A stretch of DNA of 27,032 bases from Coxiellaceae bacterium UBA6002 (GTDB lineage: Bacteria; Pseudomonadota; Gammaproteobacteria; UBA6002), in assembly GCA_002429595.1 (NCBI GenBank), contig DJAM01000032.1, positions 1 to 27,032 on the forward strand. Direction: 5' to 3'. The first letter of the stretch is position 1, and each line of letters opens with the position of its first letter. A program made the translations under genes and the position numbers. A model generated the notes under the pieces. It saw only the letters and a list, made by a program, of their open reading frames with translations. It was not told where the DNA came from and searched no databases. Of the stretch, positions 1-8,085 are shown in pieces.

Positions 1-15
1 AAGCGGGAGAGGGAA
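1..15. repeat. Truncated copy of the CCCTCTCCCGC palindromic repeat
   Basis: The first 13 bases (AAGCGGGAGAGGG) match the right arm of the hairpin repeat seen whole at 11528-11563 and 20528-20563. The left arm lies outside the window. It sits about 45 bases upstream of rnhB. Confidence 0.7.
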
Positions 16-61
16 TAAGAATTAAGAATGACAGGAAATAAAATAACAACCAGGAGCCACA

Positions 62-706
62 GTGCCTAAAGCAAAACAACAAAAAATTGATCTCAAAGGA
101 TTGATCGTGGCTGGTGTCGATGAAGCCGGGCGAGGGCCGCTTGCTGGGCCGGTTATTGCTGCCGCAGTGATCTTGAATCCAGGACGGCGGATCAATGGCT
201 TGGCAGATTCCAAAATCCTCAATGAGGCGCAAAGGGAAAAGCTCTATGACCGCATCACCGAATATAGTTTGGCATGGGCTGTGGGGCGTGGTGAGGTTGA
301 GGAAATAGATTCTATTAATATTCTACGCGCTAGTCTCTTAGCGATGCGACGAGCGGTGTTAGCGCTAAAGATTGAGCCGCAACATGTCCAAGTAGATGGT
401 AATATTTGTCCCGACGTTCCTTTTCCAGTGACTGCCCATGTTGATGGTGATAAATATATCGCTGCGGTCAGTGCGGCTTCGATCATTGCAAAAGTAACTC
501 GAGATCGTGAAATGGTCGAGCTAGATAAAGAATACCCTCATTATGGCTTTGCCTCGCATAAGGGTTATTCCACGAAGGAACATTTGTCAAACCTGCGGCT
601 TCGAGGAGCATCACCTATTCACCGCCAATCTTTTGACCCTGTTAGACAAGTGATATTTCAAACTGAATTAGCATTTGATGATGTGAGTTTAGAAATCGAT
701 AATTAA
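62..706 (+). CDS. rnhB: Ribonuclease HII
   Basis: This 214-residue protein is RNase HII, which cuts the RNA strand of RNA-DNA hybrids and removes ribonucleotides misincorporated into DNA. The N-terminal signature VDEAGRGPLAGPV carries D20 and E21. D112 (in VDGN) and D130 (in DGDKYIA) complete the acidic active site with the same spacing as in E. coli. The SAASIIAKVTRD and HYGFASHKGY blocks are also typical, and the length is normal. The start is GTG at 62, supported by AGGAG at 52-56. The stop lies one base before dnaE, so the two are probably co-translated. In many gammaproteobacteria rnhB lies between lpxB and dnaE. Here a palindromic repeat is seen directly upstream. Confidence 0.97.
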   Translation: MPKAKQQKIDLKGLIVAGVDEAGRGPLAGPVIAAAVILNPGRRINGLADSKILNEAQREKLYDRITEYSLAWAVGRGEVEEIDSINILRASLLAMRRAVLALKIEPQHVQVDGNICPDVPFPVTAHVDGDKYIAAVSAASIIAKVTRDREMVELDKEYPHYGFASHKGYSTKEHLSNLRLRGASPIHRQSFDPVRQVIFQTELAFDDVSLEIDN

Positions 707-707
707 A

Positions 708-3700
708 ATGAAAACCAAATTTGTTCATTTGCATATCCACACTGAATACTCCTTGATTGATGGTTTGCCGAGGATCAAGCAATTAATTGCTGCGGTAAAA
801 GATCGAGGTATGCCAGCTGTTGCCATCACCGATTTTTGTAATTTATTCGGTATGGTGAAATTTTATCGGGCGGCATTGGATCTAGGCGTTAAGCCTATTA
901 TCGGTGTTGAGGTCGCTATTCACAATGAAACCAATCCTGCAGCGAACTTCCCGTTAGTGTTACTTTGTCAAAACGAACAAGGTTATCTCAATTTAACTCA
1001 CCTAGTATCACGAGGTTATTTAGATCAAAGTTTAGGGATGGGCGTAATTGCTAAGTCTTGGCTGGAAGGTTATTCAGAAGGGCTGATTGCATTATCGGGT
1101 GGTCGGTTGGGTGATATAGGGCAAGCATTACTGCAAAAAGATCAAGCGAGCGCCGAAAAATTATTAACGCAGTGGCTACACCTGTTTAAAGATCGATTTT
1201 ATATAGAATTACAACGCACTGATCGTGAACAGGAAGAACTTTATTTACAACAGGCTTTGGTACTTGCCGAGCAATTTAATATTCCTGTCGTTGCAACTAA
1301 TGATGTTCGCTTCATCGCAACTGATGATTTCGAAGCGCACGAAGCGCGAGTTTGCATTCATGATGGGCGAGTACTTGAAGATCCAAAAAGACCGCAACGA
1401 TATAGCGTCAACCAATATTTGCGTTCCGCAGAAGAAATGACGGAGTTGTTTAAAGATATTCCTGAGGCAATTACGAATTCTTATGTCATTGCAATGAAAT
1501 GTAATTTACAACTCAAACTCGGCAAAGTTTGTCTGCCAAATTTTCCCATTCCTGCCAATTTTTCCCTTGATCATTATCTCGACCTTCGCGCTAAAGAAGG
1601 TTTAGATGCCAGGCTAGCAGTTACCCATCCTAATGCGCAAGAAAAAGCGGCAGCTTATGTAGCGTACGAACAGCGTTTGGCGATGGAGTTGCAAGTCATT
1701 CAGAAGATGGGTTTTCAGGGCTACTTTCTGATCGTGGCAGATTTCATTCAATGGGCTAAGGAAAATAAAATCCCTGTGGGACCTGGGCGGGGTTCAGGTC
1801 CTGGCTCGCTCGTTGCTTATGCGTTAGGTATTACTGAACTCGATCCATTACAACTTGATTTGCTGTTTGAGCGATTTTTAAATCCAGAGCGAGCGTCAAT
1901 GCCTGACTTTGATATCGACTTTTGTATGGAAGGACGAGATCGGGTGATCGACTATGTCGCAACAAAATACGGTAAAGAAAGTGTCTCACAAATTATTACT
2001 TATGGCTCAATGGCCGCGCGTGCGGTAGTGAGAGACGTTGGTAGGGTAATGGGTTATCCGTATGGTTTTGTCGATAAACTCGCCAAGTTAATTCCGTTTG
2101 AAGTGGGAATGACGTTAAAAAAAGCGCTCGCGCAAGATGAAACATTAAATGCCCGTTATCACGAAGATGAAGAAGTTAAACCGCTCATCGATTTAGCACT
2201 TAAACTTGAGGGTTTACCTCGAAATGCTGGTAAACATGCAGGAGGGGTGGTCATCGCACCATCGGTCTTAACTGATTTTACCCCGCTTTATTGTGAAGAA
2301 GGGGGTGAGCATGTTGTGACCCAATTAGACAAAGATGATGTTGAAGCAGTTGGCTTGGTTAAGTTCGACTTCTTAGGCCTTAGAACGCTAACGATCATCG
2401 ATTGGGCATTACAAACCATCAATGCGAATAAACCAGCAGCAGAGCAACTCAATATTGATCGCCTTCCAATGTACGATCCAAAAGTATTTCAATTGCTTTG
2501 TGCCGGACACACGACGGCAGTATTTCAGCTCGAATCTCGAGGCATGAAAGAATTAATTAAGCGCTTACAGCCCAATGGTTTTGGTGACATTATTCCGTTG
2601 GTCGCACTATTTCGTCCTGGCCCGTTACAGTCTGGAATGGTCGATGATTTTATTAATCGCCGTCATGGTCGTGCCAAAGTTGAATATCCTCATCCTGCAT
2701 TAGAGCCAGTCTTAAAACCAACCTATGGTGTCATTCTTTACCAAGAGCAAGTGATGCAGATAGCGCAAGTTTTAGCAGGTTTTACGTTAGGTAGTGCAGA
2801 CTTGCTTCGTCGAGCTATGGGTAAGAAAAAACCAGAAGAAATGGCAAAGCAACGCGCAGCGTTTGTTGCAGGTTCCGTTGAACGGGGTGTAAATAAAGAA
2901 GTTGCCGATCATATTTTCGATTTGATGGAAAAATTTGCAGGTTACGGCTTTAATAAATCTCACTCTGCAGCCTATGCACTCTTGTCTTACCAGACCGCAT
3001 GGTTAAAAGCACATTTCCCTGCTGAATATATGGCAGCGGTACTCTCAGCGGACATGGATAATACCGATAAAGTCGTTCGATTAATTGATGATTGCACAAA
3101 GATGCATCTTAAAATTGCACCCCCTGATATAAATCGCAGTGATTATCGCTTCACAGTCGATGATTCAGGAGAAATTATTTACGGCTTAGGTGCAATTAAG
3201 GGGGTTGGTGCTGCAGCATTAGAAAATTGTTTAGAGAACCGACAACAGCAAGTATTCAAAAATCTATTTGATTTTTGTGAACGCACAGACAGCCGACGAG
3301 TCAATCGACGCGTGATTGAGTCACTGATTCGAGCAGGCGCTATGGATAGTTTTGGAGTGAGTCGTGGGACACTCATGGCTTCAGTAGATAAAGCTTTACA
3401 TCAAGCAGAGCAACACAATAAAAATAAAGAAGTGGGCCAAGATGATCTCTTTAATATTTTACAAATGGAAGATACAACAGAAGCGCATGCCGAATATATT
3501 TCGGTACCTGAATGGGCCGATGATATTCGTTTATTAGGTGAAAAAGAAACTCTCGGATTATATCTAACAGGTCATCCTATTGAGCGTTATGAACAGGAAT
3601 TATCGCAATTTATCAGCGCTAAAATAGTTGATTTAAAACCTTCAAAAGAAAAACAAAGCACCGTTGCGGGTCTTGTCATTGCATTAAGAAGTCTTTTCAC

Positions 3701-4154
3701 CAAGAGCGGTAATCGCATGGCAGTTGTAACACTGGATGACCGCAGCGCCAGAATTGAAGTCGTTTTCTTCGCAGATTTATATGCACAATATAAAGATATT
3801 CTAGAAAAAGATTTACTACTGGTTGTCGAAGGCGAAGTTAGTATCGATGAATTTACTGAAGGATTTCGTTTAACTGCCAGAAAAGTTTCGACGTTAGATC
3901 AAGTGAGAGAACAAGCTAAGCGTATCAAAATCCATTTAGAAAATAATTCTTGTTCTGAAAATGTCATCAAACAACTGCATGATCTGTTAGGGCGTCACAA
4001 ACAAGGAGAGTGCGACATTCAAGTTCATTATAAAAACGCACAAGGTAAAGCAAGTTTGCTGTTAGGCACCGAATGGCGAGTGAAAGCCTCAGAGTTTTTG
4101 TTAGAACAGTTGCAAAATCTCTGCGGTAAAGAAGCCGTCGCAATTTTTTATTAG
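708..4154 (+). CDS. dnaE: DNA polymerase III subunit alpha
   Basis: This 1148-residue protein is the catalytic subunit of the replicative DNA polymerase III. An N-terminal PHP domain opens with HLHIHTEYSLIDG (from about residue 7). The polymerase core has the catalytic aspartates D400 and D402 in MPDFDIDF and D554 in VKFDFLGLRT, matching E. coli D401/D403/D555 in spacing. QDDLF at 911-915 looks like the internal sliding-clamp binding motif. An OB-fold (about 980-1060) and a C-terminal domain follow. The PHP domain keeps a HIHT motif near its start, whereas E. coli DnaE has RVH there, as I recall it. The gene follows rnhB by one base. Its last codons (4095-4151) are echoed by a diverged second copy at 6231-6293, so the 3' end may be a recombination junction. 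Confidence 0.98.
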   Translation: MKTKFVHLHIHTEYSLIDGLPRIKQLIAAVKDRGMPAVAITDFCNLFGMVKFYRAALDLGVKPIIGVEVAIHNETNPAANFPLVLLCQNEQGYLNLTHLVSRGYLDQSLGMGVIAKSWLEGYSEGLIALSGGRLGDIGQALLQKDQASAEKLLTQWLHLFKDRFYIELQRTDREQEELYLQQALVLAEQFNIPVVATNDVRFIATDDFEAHEARVCIHDGRVLEDPKRPQRYSVNQYLRSAEEMTELFKDIPEAITNSYVIAMKCNLQLKLGKVCLPNFPIPANFSLDHYLDLRAKEGLDARLAVTHPNAQEKAAAYVAYEQRLAMELQVIQKMGFQGYFLIVADFIQWAKENKIPVGPGRGSGPGSLVAYALGITELDPLQLDLLFERFLNPERASMPDFDIDFCMEGRDRVIDYVATKYGKESVSQIITYGSMAARAVVRDVGRVMGYPYGFVDKLAKLIPFEVGMTLKKALAQDETLNARYHEDEEVKPLIDLALKLEGLPRNAGKHAGGVVIAPSVLTDFTPLYCEEGGEHVVTQLDKDDVEAVGLVKFDFLGLRTLTIIDWALQTINANKPAAEQLNIDRLPMYDPKVFQLLCAGHTTAVFQLESRGMKELIKRLQPNGFGDIIPLVALFRPGPLQSGMVDDFINRRHGRAKVEYPHPALEPVLKPTYGVILYQEQVMQIAQVLAGFTLGSADLLRRAMGKKKPEEMAKQRAAFVAGSVERGVNKEVADHIFDLMEKFAGYGFNKSHSAAYALLSYQTAWLKAHFPAEYMAAVLSADMDNTDKVVRLIDDCTKMHLKIAPPDINRSDYRFTVDDSGEIIYGLGAIKGVGAAALENCLENRQQQVFKNLFDFCERTDSRRVNRRVIESLIRAGAMDSFGVSRGTLMASVDKALHQAEQHNKNKEVGQDDLFNILQMEDTTEAHAEYISVPEWADDIRLLGEKETLGLYLTGHPIERYEQELSQFISAKIVDLKPSKEKQSTVAGLVIALRSLFTKSGNRMAVVTLDDRSARIEVVFFADLYAQYKDILEKDLLLVVEGEVSIDEFTEGFRLTARKVSTLDQVREQAKRIKIHLENNSCSENVIKQLHDLLGRHKQGECDIQVHYKNAQGKASLLLGTEWRVKASEFLLEQLQNLCGKEAVAIFY

Positions 4155-4174
4155 TCTAAAAAGGAGTATAGGAT

Positions 4175-5422
4175 TTGAGTAACAGCATTGCTCTTATTGG
4201 CGCCGGTTGGTACGGGGCTCATCTTGCGCTTTCTTTAGCAAAAGAAGGCTATGAGGTAACTCTTCTTGAACAAAAAAATCAGATTCTAAATTCTATATCG
4301 GGAAACTTTGGTGCAAGATTGCATTTGGGTCCTCATTATCCGAGATCAAAAATGACCCGTATCGCTTGTCAAAAACACTTTAACTTGTTTAAACAAACCT
4401 ATCCTGACTTAATTTATTCTGCAGAATCTGTCTATGCGGTTGGTATGAATGATTATGAAGGCAATATTTCAAAAGTAGACGTTGAAACCTTTAGAGCTGT
4501 TTGTGCTGAACTTGATTATTACGAGGAATTAGATTCAAAAGAGTGCGGCTATGAAAATGTTAAAGCGGCATTTAAAATTGAAGAGTCCGGCTTACTACTA
4601 GGCTCTAAGTTAAGAAAAAAAATGCAGCAATACCTGGATGATGCGAAAGTTAATGTTGTTTGTAACTGTCAAGTAAACTGCATTGAGAGAACTAACAATA
4701 GATCAATTGTACGAAATAATCAATCTTCTGTGGTTAGTGATTTTGTCATCAATACCACAAGTTTTCAGTCTCTTCTTCCCCAAAAAGAGTCACTTCCTTT
4801 TGGTATCGAAATTGTCTATCAACCGTTAATTGCTCTTCTATACCAAGATAAAGATAGCCATTTATATGCTAAACCTCTTTCTTTTACAGTCATGGATGGC
4901 TGGTACCCAGCGATCAGTCCATATGATAATAGTGAGCAAGAGTGTGCTGAAGACCTAAGAAAATATATTGTCACCCATGCCAAGATAGGAATTATTGCTA
5001 GCTATTCTAATGTCGCTGAGGCCTATGATGTGCTACTGAGGTTAGATAATCATGATAAAGAGTCTATCGGACATAATATTGCCAATGAAGTTGCAAAGTT
5101 TTGGCCGAAATTTGCTGAACGGTTTACGTATCATTCTAGACTAGAAACAGTAATTGCCAAGATAAAAACTGAAAGAGACTTTAGGAACTCGCTAACTTTT
5201 CAAGATGCAAACAACGAAGTAATTTATGTGGTTCCTGGCAAAATTAATAGCATTTTCGATGCCGAAAGGGATGTTAAAAGTTTCTTAGACAATAAAAATA
5301 TCTATGAGTCAGAAGAAGGCTATCGGTATGTTGAAGATAGTATGTTACTCGACAGCAGAGCGGAAGTGACAGAAAAACCTATTGATACCAAAAGAAGCAC
5401 GTATTTACTTCAAAATTACTAA
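4175..5422 (+). CDS. FAD-dependent oxidoreductase, DAO-like, substrate unknown
   Basis: This 415-residue protein starts with a dinucleotide-binding motif, GAGWYG at residues 9-14 (GxGxxG), followed by E32 at the end of the second strand (TLLEQ). This is the ADP-binding fold of the D-amino-acid-oxidase-like FAD oxidoreductases. The GARLHLGPHYPRS block (about 47-59) resembles related flavoproteins often found near surface-polysaccharide genes. That resemblance is from memory and does not fix a substrate. The start is TTG at 4175, chosen because AAGGAG at 4161-4166 lies 8 bases upstream and the Rossmann motif begins a few residues in. It follows dnaE by 20 bases on the same strand. By eye it is more AT-rich than dnaE. 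It lies inside the segment bounded by the dnaE end and its relict copy, so it was probably acquired. Confidence 0.75.
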   Translation: MSNSIALIGAGWYGAHLALSLAKEGYEVTLLEQKNQILNSISGNFGARLHLGPHYPRSKMTRIACQKHFNLFKQTYPDLIYSAESVYAVGMNDYEGNISKVDVETFRAVCAELDYYEELDSKECGYENVKAAFKIEESGLLLGSKLRKKMQQYLDDAKVNVVCNCQVNCIERTNNRSIVRNNQSSVVSDFVINTTSFQSLLPQKESLPFGIEIVYQPLIALLYQDKDSHLYAKPLSFTVMDGWYPAISPYDNSEQECAEDLRKYIVTHAKIGIIASYSNVAEAYDVLLRLDNHDKESIGHNIANEVAKFWPKFAERFTYHSRLETVIAKIKTERDFRNSLTFQDANNEVIYVVPGKINSIFDAERDVKSFLDNKNIYESEEGYRYVEDSMLLDSRAEVTEKPIDTKRSTYLLQNY

Positions 5423-5482
5423 GGCTCGCAGTCTGAGTTCCCAGTAAAGAGGTTCTAATGAACTTCCAATTCGCTCATATTG

Positions 5483-5525
5483 TCTTTTCTTAGCAAAGAT
5501 CCTTTTATACTAGTCTTAAGCTAGT
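5483..5525 (+). promoter_or_regulatory. Putative promoter and operator of the toxin-antitoxin pair
   Basis: TATACT at 5506-5511 is a good -10 box. The best-spaced -35 (TCTTTT at 5483-5488, 17-base spacer) is weak. An inverted repeat with arms ACTAG (5509-5513) and CTAGT (5521-5525) overlaps and follows the -10. That is where an autoregulating Phd-type antitoxin would be expected to bind. The role is inferred from position only. Confidence 0.4.
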
Positions 5526-5541
5526 TTGTTGGAGATGTGTG

Positions 5542-5781
5542 ATGTCTACAGTAGATGCATTTGATGCCAAAACTCACTTTTCTGAGCTTTTAAAAGAGGT
5601 AGAACAGGGTGGTGTCGTTATTATTACCAAACATGGTAGGCCTGTCGCTAAGCTGTTGCCTGTTAAGAGCAGAAGTAAGGAGGATATCCATTTAGCTATT
5701 CAGGAGATCTTAGGATTCTCTCAATCGCATACTTTAGGTAAGCTTGATTGGAAAGAATTAAGAGATGAAGGCAGAAAATGA
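5542..5781 (+). CDS. Phd/YefM-family antitoxin
   Basis: This 79-residue protein has the Phd/YefM N-terminal DNA-binding fold. VDAFDAKTHFSELLKEVEQG is followed by a strand segment ending in TKHGRPVAKLLPV, the hallmark of the family. The C-terminal tail (about 50-79) would wrap the toxin. It should neutralise the PIN toxin encoded next and repress its own promoter. ATG at 5542 is preferred over the GTG three bases upstream because GGAG at 5531-5534 then has a 7-base spacing. The gene overlaps the toxin in an ATGA junction at 5778-5781, which is typical of translational coupling in type II toxin-antitoxin operons. Confidence 0.9.
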   Translation: MSTVDAFDAKTHFSELLKEVEQGGVVIITKHGRPVAKLLPVKSRSKEDIHLAIQEILGFSQSHTLGKLDWKELRDEGRK

Positions 5782-6209
5782 ATCCAAAAAGAACAGGCTT
5801 TGTGCTAGACGCATCAATTGCTCTTTCATGGTGTTTTGTTGACGCACAAACTAATCACACAAGACAATTACTTGAAAACTTAGCGGTTGAAACAGCGTAT
5901 GTTCCTTCTTTGTGGACACTTGAGGTGGGGAATATTTTAATTTCGGCAGAAAAGCGAAATCGTATTACCTTCGCTGATGTTAATCGATTTTTGGCCTTGT
6001 TAAGTCAGCTCAATATCAAAATAGATAATGAGACTGCAGATAGAGGCTTTCATGAAATCCTTGCCTATGCTTATGCCCAAAAACTAACTACTTATGATGC
6101 AGCCTATCTGGAACTTGCTATGCGTATGGGATTACCTTTAGCAAGTAAAGATAAACAATTATGTGAAGTTGCCATTCGGCTTGGTACGGAAGTATTGCCT
6201 GTATTTTAG
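5778..6209 (+). CDS. VapC-like PIN-domain ribonuclease toxin
   Basis: This 143-residue PIN-domain protein is the toxin of the pair. VapC toxins are Mg-dependent RNases, usually cutting tRNA or rRNA; the target here is unknown. The four acidic PIN positions are present: D11 (VLDAS), E49 (LEVGN), D107 (TTYDAAYLELA) and D125 (LASKDKQL). The nuclease therefore looks intact. The start codon overlaps the antitoxin stop. The antitoxin is of Phd type, a common partner for VapC. The pair has its own likely promoter and sits in the segment between dnaE and the dnaE relict, where it could stabilise the insertion. Confidence 0.92.
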   Translation: MNPKRTGFVLDASIALSWCFVDAQTNHTRQLLENLAVETAYVPSLWTLEVGNILISAEKRNRITFADVNRFLALLSQLNIKIDNETADRGFHEILAYAYAQKLTTYDAAYLELAMRMGLPLASKDKQLCEVAIRLGTEVLPVF

Positions 6210-6230
6210 CCCTATTTACTCTTCTGTGTT

Positions 6231-6293
6231 TTTTTATTTGAACAGTTACAGGGTCTATGTGGCAAGGAGGCGGTGCTATCTTTTATTGAATGA
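6231..6293 (+). pseudogene. Relict of a second dnaE 3' end
   Basis: Read in the frame of the GAA codon at 6240-6242, this stretch encodes FLFEQLQGLCGKEAV followed by LSFIE and a TGA at 6291-6293. The true DnaE C-terminus, at 4095-4154, reads FLLEQLQNLCGKEAV then AIFY and stop. Thirteen of the first 15 residues are identical. Over those 45 bases, 13 differ, and ten of the 15 codons differ by a silent third-base change. This is the pattern left by two dnaE lineages diverging under selection, not by random chance or a recent duplication. No match is visible upstream of about 6231. It has no start of its own and is not expected to be expressed. Confidence 0.8.
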
Positions 6294-6300
6294 TTCAATA
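6284..6300. repeat. Short inverted repeat at the end of the dnaE relict
   Basis: TATTGAA (6284-6290) and TTCAATA (6294-6300) form seven-base arms around a TGA loop, which is also the stop codon of the relict. No T-run follows, so it is not a convincing terminator. It might mark the right boundary of the inserted segment or bind a regulator of the next gene. Confidence 0.4.
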
Positions 6301-6321
6301 TAGATAATCTATTAATATAAT
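6294..6321 (+). promoter_or_regulatory. Putative promoter of the orphan membrane-protein gene
   Basis: TTCAAT (6294-6299) and a perfect TATAAT (6316-6321) are separated by 16 bases. The expected transcript would begin about 9 bases before the ATG at 6337, leaving a very short leader with no clear ribosome binding site. Prediction by eye only. Confidence 0.4.
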
Positions 6322-6336
6322 TTTTGGGTTAAAAAA

Positions 6337-7977
6337 ATGTTAAATGAAATTGAATCATTGGAAAATTTTAAAAACTTAGAAAAACATATGCATAAACTTT
6401 GTTTTGAAGCTGCGATTGCATTTGGTCAAGATAAAAAGGCATTGGGTTTGTTTTTAGCAAGCTTGATAGTGACAGATCCTCCTTATCCCCGCTTAAAAAA
6501 TATGCCCATGAGCCTTCAGAAAGTGTTAACCGCTCCTCATTTATACTGGTTTTTTCTGAATAATGACGGTAAGGTCCAAAGACTCTATGTTGAATTAAAA
6601 CAAAAAGTTCTAAAATTTATCATTTTGAAAATTTTAAAAAAATATTTGACAGAAAACAAAGACGCTTTGAATAAAACCTTGCCTGCATTTAATGAATTTT
6701 GTGCACAACAGGAGGAGGGATTTAGACGATATTTTTCAGGTTCGGATCATGAAAAGGAACTCTCTGAAGTTTTATCTGGTAAGCATAATCTTGATTTTGT
6801 AACACCATTGCCGCAAAGAAGATTGGGATGGGAAAGTTACTTAGTTAGCTTAAGCCCATTAATTGCCAGTGCTTTAGCATTTGGTGGTGCCTCTTATCAA
6901 TTAGTGCTTTTTACAAAGAAGTTTCTTCCAACTTTAGGTATCACATGGGATGATCTGACGCCAAAAGATATTGCCATCCTTAAAAAAATGGAAGCAGCCG
7001 TTTTATCACTATTTCTGGTGTTTTTATTAGTTGCCACTCGGTCTATTACTAACGATATGTTTCGGCGTATTAATGGCTACAAAGTATTCTCAGGCATGAA
7101 TGTCGAGAATTTTGTTGTGCAACAGCAAAGCAATCCTATTTTACAAGCACTTTATCCTCAGATTCCAACTCTAGATCCGATCTGGGAAAGAAACTCTTTT
7201 GCCGGAGATGACAGTAAAATGCCTGTTTTTCTAAGAGCATATGTGCATATGGAGTTAACTCGACTACAACAGAGCCTTTCGGTTCCTGTATTTTGTTCTT
7301 TAATGCTCAGTTCCTTGTATGTGATTCCGCCTGACTTGAAGGATGATCCTTATTCTTTGGCTCTGGCTATTTTAAGATCGCCTGATAAGTTCTGGTTAGG
7401 AAGTCATATCTCTTGTAATAAACAAGCCTTACAGACACTTCAGAATTTTGTTAAGTTGGCAATTATTGAGTATCTACAATTTGAACTTAAAGATTTGGTA
7501 TTAACTGGCGTTAATAAAAATGAATACTTAAATATTCTTAGAAAAAAATATGAGGTGATTAAGGCAGAAATAACAACCCCTTTATTAGGTCAACTTAGAT
7601 TTAATCATATTAGCCCAGTGCCAAATATAATAGCTGCACAAAAAGAGGTCATCTGCGCATCGTTATTATTGTGCTTATCAGCATATTTGTTCTACCACAT
7701 CGTATCTAAGATTGAGTCGCGCTTAAGTGGACAAACTGAAGAAATAACGAATCATCCTGTGTTTGAAACTTTCAATAGAGGTGTAGAGTTCATTGTAGGA
7801 TATTATCATACAATCCTACTTGCGATACCATTTATCTATGGTCTCTATCAAAAAGTAACTGCTAACTTGCAAGTAGAATTTAAACAAATCAAATCGGATA
7901 CTACGATTAACCAATTCATTGATCGATCAGTTGCACAAACTCATGAATTGCAGTCAGTGATGAGAAGCATGGCATGA
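6337..7977 (+). CDS. Orphan membrane protein, function unknown
   Basis: I do not recognise this 546-residue protein. It has a long, Lys-rich and mostly helical N-terminal part. Four hydrophobic segments look membrane-spanning: about 168-190, 220-238, 438-458 and 485-507. They form two hairpins separated by a soluble region of about 200 residues. There is no N-terminal signal peptide. The ATG at 6337 has no strong ribosome binding site, but a TATAAT lies 16 bases upstream. By eye the gene is AT-rich compared with acnA and dnaE. It lies immediately right of the dnaE relict and is convergent with ung. A membrane-inserting secreted effector or a lineage-specific inner-membrane protein are both possible. 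Neither can be shown from sequence alone. Confidence 0.7.
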   Translation: MLNEIESLENFKNLEKHMHKLCFEAAIAFGQDKKALGLFLASLIVTDPPYPRLKNMPMSLQKVLTAPHLYWFFLNNDGKVQRLYVELKQKVLKFIILKILKKYLTENKDALNKTLPAFNEFCAQQEEGFRRYFSGSDHEKELSEVLSGKHNLDFVTPLPQRRLGWESYLVSLSPLIASALAFGGASYQLVLFTKKFLPTLGITWDDLTPKDIAILKKMEAAVLSLFLVFLLVATRSITNDMFRRINGYKVFSGMNVENFVVQQQSNPILQALYPQIPTLDPIWERNSFAGDDSKMPVFLRAYVHMELTRLQQSLSVPVFCSLMLSSLYVIPPDLKDDPYSLALAILRSPDKFWLGSHISCNKQALQTLQNFVKLAIIEYLQFELKDLVLTGVNKNEYLNILRKKYEVIKAEITTPLLGQLRFNHISPVPNIIAAQKEVICASLLLCLSAYLFYHIVSKIESRLSGQTEEITNHPVFETFNRGVEFIVGYYHTILLAIPFIYGLYQKVTANLQVEFKQIKSDTTINQFIDRSVAQTHELQSVMRSMA

Positions 7978-8023
7978 TATTTATAGTTTGAGTTTCATCT
8001 AGCATTTCTTAATCAAAACACCG

Positions 8024-8053
8024 AAGAAAAAGATATTCCAGTATCTTTTCTTT
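8024..8053. terminator. Bidirectional terminator between convergent genes
   Basis: AAAAGATA (8028-8035) and TATCTTTT (8042-8049) form an eight-base stem with a six-base loop. The A-rich left side and T-rich right side let it serve both the orphan gene (plus) and ung (minus). The stem is AT-rich, so its strength is uncertain. Confidence 0.5.
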
Positions 8054-8085
8054 GGTCGACTTTGAAAAACAAAAGTTAAAGAGGC

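Noticed and set aside
1225..1440. 71-codon plus-strand open frame inside dnaE
   Set aside because: It is an out-of-frame shadow of the conserved dnaE coding sequence with no family features.
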